Shown: positions 1 through 20,693, counted from the stretch's first letter. The stretch is 64,000 bases of DNA from Amoebidium appalachense (GCA_963693365.1 CAVNZM010000016.1:5766001-5830000), one strand, 5' to 3'. Made by a program: numbers and translations. The notes: generated by a model not told the origin, from the letters alone.

Positions 1-91
1 CACATATTATTATTTTGGTTTGATGTCTTTGAAAGTGAGCGATGCACGAATTTTTGCACAACACGTTCTTGATTTGCTGCTCTATGTTTAG

Positions 92-8376
<8,285 letters not shown>

Positions 8377-9030
8377 GTGGGTCTGATATTTGGAAAATTT
8401 GGAATTTGGGGGGGGGGGGGGGGGGGTTGTGTGGACACCGGCTGTTTTTGTGGTTTGCACTCTGCTTTATGTTGTCTGTTATGGATGCGTACTTTGTGCT
8501 CTATGCCTCATTCTCCCCGCCCTACAAATGCACACAACCACACGTGCAGACACATGCATGCATACATTAACTCGCGCACGCACACACACACATCAACACA
8601 CACAAACACACCTACACCCTTTCCCTCCCTCCCTCTCTCCGGAGTCTCTCCCACCCTCCCCGCTCTTCCGCTCTCCCTTCCCCCTGTAAGGACTTTTCTA
8701 TGAGGGCAATCGTGTTGTGCCCCCCCTTCTCCCCCCCCCCCCCCCCCCCCCCCTCTTGAGCGCTCTGCCTGTGCCTTTTGTGGGGGGGGGTGGAGTCCTC
8801 CTCTAGAGCTGAATGGCAAAGCACAAGAAATCAAGCAATTGTTTGTGTGCTCACCGGAAACTGGGAGCCCGGCTGGGAAGGGGAGGGGGTGGGTGAGAGG
8901 GGGGGGGGGGGGAGGCGGGGGGGCTAGTAGTTGGATGTGTGTTCTGCCATGTGTGCAAACAAATGAATTTGAGTGTCAAAGAATCGGCTTGTGTGAGGCT
9001 GGCAGGAGGGGGAGGGGGGGGGGGGGGGGG

Positions 9031-9033
<3 letters not shown>

Positions 9034-9081
<48 letters not shown>
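9034..9081. repeat. 48-nt poly(G) run
   Basis: An uninterrupted G run preceded by more G-rich sequence from about 9004. Confidence 0.95.
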
Positions 9082-9085
<4 letters not shown>

Positions 9086-10291
9086 GGCAATTAGGACAGC
9101 ATTAACAAGCTTTTTGCTATGCAGAAACCTACAGGCATCTGCAGGCAAGGCTCATCATTCTGTGACCAGTGCCTACTGTGTAGTAGCAGGGCCCATGGCA
9201 CCAAGTGGACTGGCAATATGTCTTTGGCATTTCACGTTTCCTTTCAATTGTGTCTCCATGTTTTGTTTGTGTTTTGTTTTTGTTTTTGTTTTCTTGTGTT
9301 GCTCGAAAAGGGGGCCGCCCCAGAGGAGGGGAGGGGGGGGGGGGGGATTTTTGAGTGATGGCTGATGGCTGAGTGTGCCCATCGCGAGTGAATCTTCAGG
9401 TTCGATATCCGCATGAGTCGGATAATGCTGATAGATGTATGTTTAGTCGATGAACAATGGTTTATAGTGCACACGGAATTAGTTGCTGTGTACAGTTTTG
9501 TAGTCTCAATGCCGGTGTTTCTTCTTGATTTTGTAATCACGCAATGGCAAGGGTTAAACCTTCGTAACTGAACATGATTTTTTTGAAACTGAACGTGTGT
9601 GTCTCTCTCTCTGTGTGTGTGTGTGTGTCTGTGTGTGTCTGTGTGTGTGTGTGTGGTTACGAATCATTTGGTGTGTGCGTGCTGGGGTGGGAGGGGGGGG
9701 GGGGGGGGGGGGGGGGGGGTCTGAATGAGCATTATTAAGAGCCCGCTTGCAACCATTGGCATGCAAACGAGGCTGCACGCTAAAGAAAGTACACACACGT
9801 ACATTTTTCGGCTTGGTTTTACACGGAATTCAATAAAGGCTGAGGTGTATCCCCGGTTGACAATGTGATACAGAAGGTTCCGGCATATTCCGGCTACATT
9901 GTCATGCCCATACTGCCACGTGTGTGCCTGCACCTCTACGTCCCACTATCCCCTCCTCCTCCTCCTCCTCGTCGTCGTCCTCCTCCTCCTAATCATTGGG
10001 TGTTGCTACGGCTTCCTAAAACCAAACGCTTGATGGTGGTGACAGGGGGGAGGAGGGGGAGAAGGGAAGAAAGGGGCCTCCACTAGAATGCAGTTGCATG
10101 TTGACGTCGCCACCACCAAAGCTTTTGGATTTTAGAAGCGGTAGCAGCACCGTTTATCGCCAATCTTTAGTAAATGGATTAATGTGACTGGCGCATCCAC
10201 AGCTGTGATATCGGCCCACTTGCAATTGGAATTGCACATGTGTGCTCGCGTCTCTACAGGGGTGTCGCGGGTGGTGGTGGTGGTGGGGATT

Positions 10292-10341
<50 letters not shown>

Positions 10342-10444
10342 GTACTAGTGTATGTGTTGTGTGTGGGGCCCCGCGCGGGGGGGGGGGGGGGGGGAGGGGG
10401 GAGGGGGGAGTACTAGAAAGGTACGTGCACGTGTGTGTGTTTGT

Positions 10445-10478
<34 letters not shown>

Positions 10479-10631
10479 GGCAACTTCCATGGCCCGCATC
10501 GCCGAGGTGCCTTCTTGAAGACTGGCGTTTTGCACACGTGCACACAAGCATGCATCCAGTTCGACATAGTCACTATCCGTGAGAGGGGAGGGTTCTTTTT
10601 TTTTTACTGGCGGCGGTGGCGGGCGCCGGGG

Positions 10632-10633
<2 letters not shown>

Positions 10634-10713
<80 letters not shown>
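10634..10713. repeat. 80-nt poly(G) run
   Basis: The longest uninterrupted G run in the window. A second run of about 50 G lies near 10288-10340. Confidence 0.95.
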
Positions 10714-10715
<2 letters not shown>

Positions 10716-11947
10716 ACTTGTAGTTGTAGTCTCGTACTACATTCGGACGATTTTATTGGCTGGACCGAGGCTACTCCGCGAGACTCAGTCTCAATGCCAA
10801 CTGAATAACGAACCTGTTTGTTCTACATTAACACACGTAGTTACATACGTCATGTGAGCCAGTGACACACCCTCTGAGTCAATCAAAAGGCACGCCAGTG
10901 CTAATGTTATGCAAGCGGTCGAAATATTGGAAAAAAAATCTTTTAGAATAACGAGATGACTCTTTTAGCACGAGAGTCTGACTGCGCTTCTTTTACCTCC
11001 TTTTTTATCAAGCCCTTCCCCCTCCCTCAACGAACACACACCCATCCAGAAAAGAAAAAGGAACAAGAGAAAAAACGAAAGAAACGAGAAAAGAAAACGT
11101 GCAAGAAGAAAATGTTGTGCCACAGTTGGGTTTATGCATTGCCGATTTGGATGTACGTAGGCGACGTCTGTACGTGTGTGTCTGTCTGCATATGCACGTG
11201 TGTGCGCGTGTGTCACGGTGCCACGGAATTGTTAGGGATTCTTGATTTTGAAACGGGGAGGGGCCGTAGTAGTAACGTTTTTTTATTTTTTTTGGGCGGG
11301 GGGGGGGGGGGGGGGACCCACCCACCCCTCCGGCTAGCAGGGGGGGAGGGGGGGGGGGGGGGGGGGGGGGACCCACCCACCCCCCGTAAGCTGCCATTAT
11401 TTGACTATTTATGTCAGATAACCTGATGATATAATAGTACTATTATGACTGCGGTTTACGTACATTGTCATTTCCAAAACACAAACATTGAGGCTCACTA
11501 ATAGAAGTCCTTGATCACCTGAAACTAAGGCTAAATGCCGTACGGTCATATGCTCGGGAGTCCCCTCCCCCTCCCCCCTCCCCCCGGGGCCCCTGTCCCC
11601 CCCCCCCGCGGGCCCCTGTCCCCTCCCCCCCGCCCCCCCCCCCCCCCCCCCCCCCCCGTATACTCGTCTCCAGTTGCCCCACCGCGCGCGCACACACACG
11701 TACACCCTTTCACACGTATTTAATTAACACGTACATGCACACGCATGCATATGTACCACTCACGCACACGAGGTGCAAAAACTTTGACTGAGCAATGAGC
11801 ACCCGATTTGCATGAACATGCAGATGCATTCACCCACTACACACACATACGATTCCCTGCCACGCACTGGCAGATAGTGTGGTGTTGGTATGATAACCTT
11901 GCCCACAATAATTCATAATTTAGAAATAGTTGACCGTTGCATGTGTG

Positions 11948-11980
<33 letters not shown>

Positions 11981-12185
11981 ACGTGTGTGTGTGTGTGTGT
12001 GTGTGTGGCGGGGTGTATGTTGTGTGTAGGTGTGCGTTTGTGCGTGCGCGTGTGCACGTGCATTTACTTGTGTAAATGAGCAGCGTGATTCAGGGGCGGG
12101 CGGAGAGGGGGGGGGGGGGGGGGGGGGGGGATGATATAGAGCATATAGTGCATCCGGCAGAAGAAGAGCACCGGCACAAACGGAT

Positions 12186-12198
12186 GGGAAGTGTGTGT

Positions 12199-12237
<39 letters not shown>

Positions 12238-12258
12238 CGTGTGTGTGTGTGTGTGTGT

Positions 12259-12340
<82 letters not shown>

Positions 12341-12512
12341 TGCGTGTATGGGCGCGCACACGCATGTGTGTGGGTGTTTGTGTGCGCTGTGTGTGTGTGT
12401 GTGTGTGTGTGGCGTGAGTGTGTGTGTGTGTGTATGTGTGCGTGTGAATGTGTGTGTGTGTGGGGGGGGGGGGAGGGGGGGGGGAGGGGGGGGGAGGGGG
12501 GGGGATATGCAT
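12186..12512. repeat. Long (GT)n array ending in G runs
   Basis: Near-continuous GT with scattered C/A interruptions, passing into G-rich sequence at about 12462. Its six-frame peptides are only Cys-Val or Thr-His repeats. Confidence 0.95.
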
Positions 12513-12995
12513 CAGTGGCCAAAACGGAGGCAATACATCCGAAAGAGAAGGGAAAAAAAAGAAAGTAAGAAAAGAAAAGTAACGAACACAACCTTTGGTG
12601 TGTGGGGCTGAGAGACTCTGGCCATAATCACGCGTATGTCAGGGGGGTAGGTGGGGGGGAGGTAGGGGGGGGAGGACCGGGGGGGGAGGACCCACCCACC
12701 CTTGCGGCTACCTTGGGGAAGGGGGGGGAGGGGGGTACCACCAGGGGGGACGTCGATATTTACTACTCCCCCCCCTCCCATTTCAAATTCAAAAAACCCT
12801 TACACAACCTCAACTGAGACCTCTCCGACCTTTAAGCCAAATTCCGGAATTTGGCAAGGCACGGGGCTAGTACTTCCAATGCATGAAAAAATACATTAAT
12901 GCACACAACGGTAACAAAACGAATAATAAATCTATTTAGATCATGTATGAGAAAAGGAATCCACAAAAATCATGGAAGTTTTCATGGAAAAAAGT

Positions 12996-13026
<31 letters not shown>

Positions 13027-13866
13027 GGGGGGGGGGAGGGAAGGGGGGGGGGAGGAGGGGGGGGGGGGGGAAGGCAGAATGTGGGGAGCTCGAGGACGGT
13101 GGAGCGGGAACCTATGGCCAACACAAATTTGCACCAGGGGCGCCAGGCTGAGCCGCAGTAAGCTTCATCAATAAACCATGCATCCAATGGTAGTGTGCTG
13201 CCCTACTAAAAATTATATGACGGTAGGGGGTTCAGACACTGAGATTTTAGACCCCAGCTTCATTTGCGGGCGCCCAGACCCACTTATTAGTAGAAAGACG
13301 TTTTTGTAAGGGCCAGAAAAAGCCCCAGGTGTATGTTCGAATTCCATGGATGCGTGCGTGCGCGCGTACTGTGCGCGTAGCACAAATGATACATAACATA
13401 CAAACACAACGAAAAGCAACAACAACATGGAGTATTAAAACGAGAGAGTGTAAACATACGTACCGTACAAGACCTGACTTAATAATGTGCAGGCCTGCAG
13501 CTCTTGCCCAGTTTACGCCTCTTGCACAAAATCGATCTGGCTTCCTTGCCCGGGGCCTCTCAGGTCAATCACTACCTCCACCACCACTTCCCCCCCTCTT
13601 TATGGTAGGCCTGAAGCTACACCTGTTGGACGGCGCGTATGTCTGCGTGTTCATATGGCATTGCGCACTCATGTTTGTGTGCAGGTGCAAAGATGTTATG
13701 TATGTGCCACCGCGCACGCGCGCTCGTGACTTTGTATGCAAGTGGGACTATGGCTGTGTGTGTGTATGTGTGTGTGTGCCCACATCGTGAGTGTGTACAT
13801 ATGTGTATGTGTGCTTGTGTTCGTTTGTGTTTTGTACACCTGTGCTTGCTTGCATGCATGTTCGTC

Positions 13867-14380
<514 letters not shown>

Positions 14381-14414
14381 AAAGGGAACCTCAGGTGCGA
14401 ATGGCATGTGCCGG

Positions 14415-14445
<31 letters not shown>

Positions 14446-14586
14446 CCCCCCCCCCCCCCCCCCCCCGCCCCCTTCCCAACCCCCTCCCCCCCTTCTTTTT
14501 CTCTCTCTCTCGGTGTATGTGTCTGTTTGCGTGTGTGCGTGCATGTGTGTGTGCGCGCGCGTGCGGGCATGCGTGCATGCATGCCC

Positions 14587-14587
<1 letters not shown>

Positions 14588-14655
<68 letters not shown>
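14588..14655. repeat. 68-nt poly(C) run
   Basis: An uninterrupted C run, followed after one A by seven more C. Confidence 0.95.
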
Positions 14656-15073
14656 ACCCCCCCCTTCCCCCGGAATGCCGCGCACACTGTTGAACTCATG
14701 GCATTTTTTGATGTGGTAAATTGATAGTAAGGTAAAGAGCACCTTCGTTTCATTTCAACTTTCAACGTATTTATTTTTGTTTCTCCGTAGTTTATGTGGA
14801 CCAGGTATGATGGTCACCTCTGACAGATACGATAAAGAGCAAGTTCACGGAGATCTTGCTCCCAAAATTCCACGGTAATTCCTGTACATGCATAGCCGGC
14901 GCTTCAAATCAAATAATGATTGCAGTTGTTACATGAATACATTACGATTTTTCGGCCGATTTTTTTTTTTCCCCTTCAAATATTTGCGTTAGCATTAAAT
15001 TGAATACAAATTTGATGAAGAGTAGGATTTCAAACGATAGAATACAAAGATGTGCCATGATATTTTTATTGCA

Positions 15074-15079
15074 TTTATT
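15074..15079 (-). promoter_or_regulatory. Poly(A) signal of the ODC gene
   Basis: AATAAA on the minus strand, about 50 nt after the ODC stop codon. Confidence 0.7.
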
Positions 15080-15130
15080 TTCAAACCATACAAATGAATA
15101 TACAGATGCAAAAAGTAGTCAAATGAGTAA

Positions 15131-16669
15131 CTAATGTCCAGCGTAGATATTGGTTAGCTTAGAGGCTCTCCGTTTAGCCACAATAACCCCCTCGCGATCA
15201 TTCAGGTGAGTCACTTTAACGCCAATAGCGGCTGCCGCATTCATCAAATCCTTATTTGGTTCGTCCTGTGTGTTAACGTAGTGCACCTTTGGTTTAAGCA
15301 TTCCGTTAAAGCTGGTTGCGCCAGCCCGCGTGTACGAACCAATCTCGTCAAAGTACATCCAGTCACCCATATCTAACTCAGGCAACCACACGCTCTCCAA
15401 AACCTTGTCCCCGCTATCGCACGTGGGGCCATACACGATGCTTTCATAAGCCTCACCCTCCTGTCCGTACATGGTCAAAGGAATGCCGTCGAAAGATCCG
15501 GATTGGAGGTCACGGCGGCGAAGAAGCACTTTCGGGCTGATGTGGAGGATTTTCGCACGGCGAAGAAGGGAGATGACGAAACTACCATATGCACCATCGT
15601 TGAGATAGTACATGAACTGAGGTTTCTCCCCGTTCGGATCTGCGGGTGAAAGGGGTGCCTGGTCGACAGAATCACTGCTTGCATTGCTGTTTCGTGAGGG
15701 CAAGAATGACCCACAACCAATGTTGATTTGGCTGCGGCTAAGAGCGACCAGTGCACCTTCCCGTACCAGGCGCTTGCTCACGATACCTGTTGCTAGCATG
15801 GAACACTTGCGTGCAAAATACTGTCCGGGCTCAGAAATAATATGGAGACCATCGGTGGAAGGGAAAAACTCAGCCAGCGCTGCCTTAAATGTTGAGGCAA
15901 TGTCCTCCAGGTGGACGGTGGCGTGGATGTCCGACCCAGGGAACCCACCGCCGATATCCAACAGAGAAAACTTGTAGCCCATCTCCTTACCAATCACGAA
16001 CGCATCGTATGCCATCTCAACCGCCGTGCGATATGCCGCAGCATCTTGGCACCCGCACCCCACATGGAAGCTCACACCCGTTACGTTCAAACCAAGTTCG
16101 CGTGCCTTTTGAATAAGTGGCCTGATGGCGTCTTTTTCAGCACCGAATTTAGCTCCTAGCGGCTCAGCGGCAAAGCTATCATCCACACGCAGACGTAAAA
16201 CTACTTCGGCGTCAGGATAAACTGCAGCAATTTTGAACAGCTCCGGCTCGTTGTCAAACGTCATTGCTTTGACACCCATCTGACGTGCATGGATGATAGA
16301 AGGAACAGGCTTTGACGGGTTTGCGTAAATGATGAGGTCAGGTGACACCCCAAGAGCAAGGACAGCGTCAATCTCTGCGCGGCTTGCGCAGTCAAAACCA
16401 CAGCCCAATGCAGCCAGAGATGCCAGTATGGGGGCATCGGGGCGGCATTTAACAGCGTAGAATGGGGTGACATTGGGAAGAAGGTCATGCCATAACTTGT
16501 AGCGGCGCTCAAGGTTGCCCAAGTCCACTACTTCGACGGATTGCTCTGACCAAATGTCCGCGGCCACAAATGCACGGAGAGCGTTCAGGGCACGGGTGTA
16601 GTGGGCATCCTCATATGGATGGTTGGAGGCCTCAGGTGCCGCAACACGTTCGGTCGATGAAAAAACCAT
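15131..16669 (-). CDS. ODC1: Ornithine decarboxylase, 512 aa, intronless
   Basis: A PLP-dependent fold-III decarboxylase converting ornithine to putrescine, the entry step of polyamine synthesis in the cytosol. Visible family motifs in order: PFYAVKC with the PLP lysine; FHVGCGC at the usual FHVGSGC site; LLDIGGGFPG; SEPGQYFARKC; YGPTCDSGDKV with the catalytic cysteine of the partner subunit; and DEIGSYTRAGATSFNGM near the C-terminus. I chose the ATG at 16667-16669 (context ACAATGG). The open frame runs 30 codons further upstream, but only to a TTG, so that part is probably 5' UTR. At 512 aa it is longer than the roughly 460 aa of animal enzymes, partly through an insert around NASSDSVDQAPLSPADP. 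Serine replaced by cysteine in HVGSG is unusual. The gene has TATA and CCAAT boxes upstream and AATAAA downstream. Confidence 0.95.
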   Translation of the reverse strand: MVFSSTERVAAPEASNHPYEDAHYTRALNALRAFVAADIWSEQSVEVVDLGNLERRYKLWHDLLPNVTPFYAVKCRPDAPILASLAALGCGFDCASRAEIDAVLALGVSPDLIIYANPSKPVPSIIHARQMGVKAMTFDNEPELFKIAAVYPDAEVVLRLRVDDSFAAEPLGAKFGAEKDAIRPLIQKARELGLNVTGVSFHVGCGCQDAAAYRTAVEMAYDAFVIGKEMGYKFSLLDIGGGFPGSDIHATVHLEDIASTFKAALAEFFPSTDGLHIISEPGQYFARKCSMLATGIVSKRLVREGALVALSRSQINIGCGSFLPSRNSNASSDSVDQAPLSPADPNGEKPQFMYYLNDGAYGSFVISLLRRAKILHISPKVLLRRRDLQSGSFDGIPLTMYGQEGEAYESIVYGPTCDSGDKVLESVWLPELDMGDWMYFDEIGSYTRAGATSFNGMLKPKVHYVNTQDEPNKDLMNAAAAIGVKVTHLNDREGVIVAKRRASKLTNIYAGH

Positions 16670-16869
16670 TGTGCTGGTTGTATATAAACTGGTTTGCTTT
16701 GTGTATATAAAGATTGTAAATGGGTTTGCCTTTGTGTTGGCCGTTTTAAGTTTCGGCAACAGGATTTCTTCGGATAGGCCTACAAGCTTAATTAATTATA
16801 AGTATTCAGTATAATTGAATTCTTGTTTTGATTTTCCTCGATCTGACTGAATCCACCCCTTGCGCGGTC

Positions 16870-16877
16870 TTTATATA
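16870..16877 (-). promoter_or_regulatory. TATA box of the ODC gene
   Basis: TATATAAA on the minus strand, 200 nt upstream of the chosen ATG, so the 5' UTR would be about 170 nt. Confidence 0.65.
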
Positions 16878-16897
16878 CCCCCATGCAGCCAAACTCG

Positions 16898-16902
16898 ATT
16901 GG
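16898..16902 (-). promoter_or_regulatory. CCAAT box of the ODC gene
   Basis: CCAAT on the minus strand about 20 nt upstream of the TATA box. This is closer than usual, so its function is uncertain. Confidence 0.4.
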
Positions 16903-17355
16903 CTGAGATGCTCCTTTCTGTGATTCGTGCAATACAATCCCCAAAACTCACAATTTAAACTGGACCAGCGCGTTGATATGCTCAGCAAAATAGAAGCCAT
17001 CGAGATATCACCGATATCTCGGAGAAGAAAATACAAAAGCCCTCACTCTCGGATATGGAGGAGACAACGACTTAAATAACCATACACCCTAGAAAACTTG
17101 TTAAACATACGGTGGTTCAACAGAGAGTCATTAGACGTAATATCAGGATTATCTAAATAAGCCAGTCTTCTAATTTCTAATGGAATAATCTGAGATAAAT
17201 AAATCCATCTATCTATTTTAAATTACTTATTTTTAAGAGTAAGATGTGATACATTCTTCTACAGTTTATTGGTACAATTATTTGAAGATAGAAATATAAC
17301 GCCCTATTTGTGTTTTAATGTTTTGCCGTGCAGGCTGTAGTACTCTTGAACCAAT

Positions 17356-17361
17356 TTTATT
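17356..17361 (-). promoter_or_regulatory. Poly(A) signal of the 74-aa gene
   Basis: AATAAA on the minus strand, 50 nt after the stop codon at 17411-17413. Confidence 0.6.
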
Positions 17362-17410
17362 TTAAACATAGATTGTTCTGATTGAACTTGGCCATGGTGG
17401 CACATGCCGG

Positions 17411-17635
17411 TCACGTGCCCAGTTCTTCTACATCAAGGGGGATATTGTATTCGAGCAAGATCCACGATAGATTGCGTCGATTGGTCCAAACTTTTCCAAA
17501 GATCGCAAGAAAGGATTCCATTGGCCCAGCCAGATTCCTACGGCTGACCCGGTAGATCCCTAGGCGGAGCGGCGGGCCGAGCCGGCCGGCAAGCTGCCGG
17601 AGGAGTACTTTGAGCGAGTTTGTGTGTTCGTACAT
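17411..17635 (-). CDS. Small basic protein, 74 aa, unrecognised
   Basis: I do not recognise this protein. It begins MYEHTNSLKVLLRQLAGRLG, has a basic first half (VSRRN, TNRRN) and a more acidic end (LDVEELGT). Its mixed amino-acid use contrasts with the repeat-driven frames around it. The ATG has A at -3. A TATATATAAG lies 21-30 nt upstream of the ATG and AATAAA lies 50 nt after the stop, so it looks like a compact intronless gene on the same strand as ODC. The TATA-ATG spacing would put the transcript start almost at the ATG. A basic N-terminal half could suit a mitochondrial or ribosomal small protein, but no motif proves it. Confidence 0.55.
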   Translation of the reverse strand: MYEHTNSLKVLLRQLAGRLGPPLRLGIYRVSRRNLAGPMESFLAIFGKVWTNRRNLSWILLEYNIPLDVEELGT

Positions 17636-17655
17636 TTTTAACTCCGTGAGAAAAA

Positions 17656-17665
17656 CTTATATATA
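17656..17665 (-). promoter_or_regulatory. TATA box of the 74-aa gene
   Basis: TATATATAAG on the minus strand directly upstream of the small ORF. Expected initiation is about 30 nt downstream, at about 17635. Confidence 0.55.
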
Positions 17666-17769
17666 GCCACAAAAACAACCTGGAATACTCACGCTGGCGC
17701 CGCTGCAGCAATATTGTTGATACTGCCTTCTATTCTCCCCATTTCAACCAAAACCTCCTCCTCCTCCCC

Positions 17770-17793
17770 CTTCCCCCCCCCCCCCCCGGGCCC

Positions 17794-17854
<61 letters not shown>
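17770..17854. repeat. Poly(C) tract
   Basis: C runs interrupted once by gggcccgg, ending in about 56 uninterrupted C. Confidence 0.95.
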
Positions 17855-17856
<2 letters not shown>

Positions 17857-17942
17857 GAATCACGGATATTCTCAGAAGTTCCTCCAAGGGCGGGACCCTT
17901 ACCTTGCTTCCTCCCTTCGGTGTTCTAAGAAGACCGTGGTGT

Positions 17943-18083
17943 CTTATCACCCAAGTTAGATCGATATCGATACCGAATTACAGTACACGAATAGAAACTT
18001 TATCTTCCGGTACGTGGTACATGTAAAGTTTCTATCCGTGTACTGTAATTGGGTATCGATATCGAGCTAACTTGAGTGATAAG
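17943..18083. repeat. Long inverted repeat: 60-bp arms, 21-nt loop
   Basis: Left arm 17943-18002 and right arm 18024-18083 are reverse complements with four mismatches by eye. The loop contains a small gtac..gtac palindrome. The arms are rich in ATCGATATCGAT. It could be a short inverted-repeat element or a hairpin-forming 3' element. It starts 29 nt past the stop of the minus-strand frame at 18113. Confidence 0.85.
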
Positions 18084-18112
18084 TATTTGGACCGTGCGTT
18101 TCATTTCAAGAG

Positions 18113-18298
18113 TCAGTGTGTACAACAATGAGCAAGGGCACCATCTGCATGGCAATCCATCCTCCAATTTGCCGATTCAGATAGCAGACGTTCATTAGGC
18201 CTGTGCCTCAACGCTTCCGTCATGAACATGTGCTCGTCATCGAATATTTTCTGATGCAGAACTCGATGGGCTTCTTCTGAATTCGGCCGGGCAAGCAC
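18113..18298 (-). CDS. Possible terminal exon, about 61 codons, unrecognised
   Basis: An open frame reading VLARPNSEEAHRVLHQKIFD and ending ALAHCCTH before TGA. It has no ATG at its start. An in-frame TAG lies just upstream and could sit within an acceptor (gttccatag). Residue use is balanced rather than repeat-like. No upstream exon was found, so this may be chance. Confidence 0.2.
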   Translation of the reverse strand: MLARPNSEEAHRVLHQKIFDDEHMFMTEALRHRPNERLLSESANWRMDCHADGALAHCCTH

Positions 18299-18514
18299 TG
18301 TGACAGCTGGCTATGGAACGATTTTCTCACGTTCAGTGTACACAACCATAATAAAGAAGCAGAGGGAATTCAATGAATTGTCCCCCCCCCCCCCCCCTCC
18401 CCCTCCCCCCCTCTCCCTTCCCTGCCCCCACCACCACCCGTTAAACTCCTGCCCGGCCGGGGGCCCCCTCTCCCCCCCCCCCCCCCCCCGTCCCCCCCCC
18501 CCCCCCCCCCCCCT

Positions 18515-18545
<31 letters not shown>

Positions 18546-18744
18546 TTTGTCCTCCCCAAGAGAAGAAGAAAAAAACTTTTAGAAGAAGAAGAAAAAGAAA
18601 CTTTGATTAAATAAATGAAAAAGTGCAAGCCGCGAGTAATAAAGATAAAATTTTCATTATCATAATAAAAACTTAAAGAACAGAAAAAAACGCAATGGCC
18701 TATTAACTTGCGCCATTAGCCCTCACTTGCACGACGTGCAGATA

Positions 18745-18864
18745 GCAACACAGGCACACACACGCCCGCACACACACACATACACATACATACACACCCA
18801 CACCCACACACCCCTAAACATCTACACACACGCACGCACACACACACGCACGCGCACACGCGCG

Positions 18865-18913
<49 letters not shown>

Positions 18914-19031
18914 CTGCACGCATGCGCATTACACATGCACACACGCACACACCCACCCACACACACACACACATACAAACACACACGCATGCACATACAC
19001 ACACCACACCGCAACACACACACCACACACA

Positions 19032-19097
<66 letters not shown>

Positions 19098-19243
19098 ACA
19101 CGCACAAGCACACACACAAGCACACACACACACACGCACACGCACACGCACACACCTCCTATGTACACACACACACACACACACACGCATGTACACATGT
19201 GCTCACTCACACACCTGCGGACACACATTACACGTGCACACGT

Positions 19244-19301
<58 letters not shown>

Positions 19302-19304
19302 CAT

Positions 19305-19338
<34 letters not shown>

Positions 19339-19394
19339 TGGCACCAACACGCACACACGCACACACACACTTACACACACACACGCATGCACGT

Positions 19395-19425
<31 letters not shown>

Positions 19426-19590
19426 CACGCACATGCACAGACCTCCTATGTACACACACATGTACACACGTGCACACACACACACACATGTACACATGTA
19501 CACTAACACACACCTGCACGCACACACATTACACACGCACACGTGCACACACATGCACACACACGCACACGCACACACACGCGCGCGCAC
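18745..19590. repeat. 850-bp CA-rich array
   Basis: Almost continuous CA with CG interruptions. Two sub-blocks contain a cacctcctatgtacacacac motif (near 19155 and 19442), so part of it is a higher-order duplication. Confidence 0.95.
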
Positions 19591-19591
19591 A

Positions 19592-19934
19592 CAATGCTTG
19601 GGACGCCTAAGGCAGGGACTAAGTCCGCTAGTGTGTATTTTTACATTCTAGACCAACGCTTAGCTAATGAACGAGTGGTGATGCGCTCCTTAGGTCACCG
19701 TTCATTTTGGTGTAACTAACGTTGGCAGAGCACCCTTGTAAGCTCACTGGTTCTATTCACACTGCCTGTACACGGTTTATACATTTACCTAACTATAAAT
19801 ACATGGTATACAAGCCCGAGTATTATTATTATTATTAAACTACCACTCCACGTCATCTACTTCCCCATCTACAACATACACACAAATGCATGCACATGCT
19901 CACGCACACGCACACCCACGCACACGTGTGCGCG

Positions 19935-19965
<31 letters not shown>

Positions 19966-20010
19966 GCACAGACACATACACACACACACACGCACACACA
20001 CACACACGCG

Positions 20011-20081
<71 letters not shown>

Positions 20082-20393
20082 CCAAAAGGAGAGAAAAGAA
20101 GGAATAGAATAACCAAGCTTAACTAAAAACATTGCATACATATAACCAGAGGACACAACTTAGGCCCAAGGGAAGACCTTGAGTGCAACCACAGAGGCAT
20201 GACATGTATAAACAAAAAGGGTCTATTCAGTCTTTTTGCCCAATCTCATACGCATGCACTGAAAATTACACACGATTATCACAACCTAATCTAGATTTCA
20301 GTTCTTATGTGTTCTAGGGCTCTTTGCTCATATGTACATGTGTGTCAGGTGGCAGGTGGATACCCCATACAACCACCACCGCCCATCCATCCC

Positions 20394-20425
<32 letters not shown>

Positions 20426-20690
20426 CCCCGACGTACCCCCAGTATTATTCCACTACTGGCACACGTTCACACACTTCTTTGGCACATAGCACCCTGACAA
20501 AAACTTGGTACCAGACTTTGCACCCCATACATATTACACGAATACATAATTACAGTGATAATAATTGAGAATTATGATAGCAAAACTCAGGGATATTTTG
20601 AACCGCGATTGAAATTTACTTTCCCGGCTACTGTACATCACAGGTTACCAAAGAGGCACACTACTTTCGGACATTATACCCTTCCCCACA
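19592..20690. other. Intergenic, no gene seen
   Basis: Unique AT-richer sequence interrupted by a CA/CG array (about 19876-20080) and a C run near 20396-20424. No coding signal found. Confidence 0.6.
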
Positions 20691-20693
20691 AGC

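Noticed and set aside
42-91. ATG at 42 as the true start of the SR-like protein
   Set aside because: The sequence to 91 looks intronic with an acceptor-like tatgtttag, and the residues before 92 do not resemble the rest. The real start is probably upstream of the window.
12191-12611. Long frames of Cys-Val, Thr-His, Arg-Glu, Ser-Leu or Gly/Pro repeats on both strands (here and at 13868-14742, 18727-19651, 24088-24496, 28923-29313, 29513-30243, 37133-37807, 52001-52645)
   Set aside because: They are translations of (GT)n, (CA)n, (GA)n, G and C runs, open in several frames at once and without motifs.
16670-16759. 30-codon N-terminal extension of ODC
   Set aside because: It has no ATG start. 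The ATG at 16667-16669 has a good context, and the upstream residues resemble no ODC.
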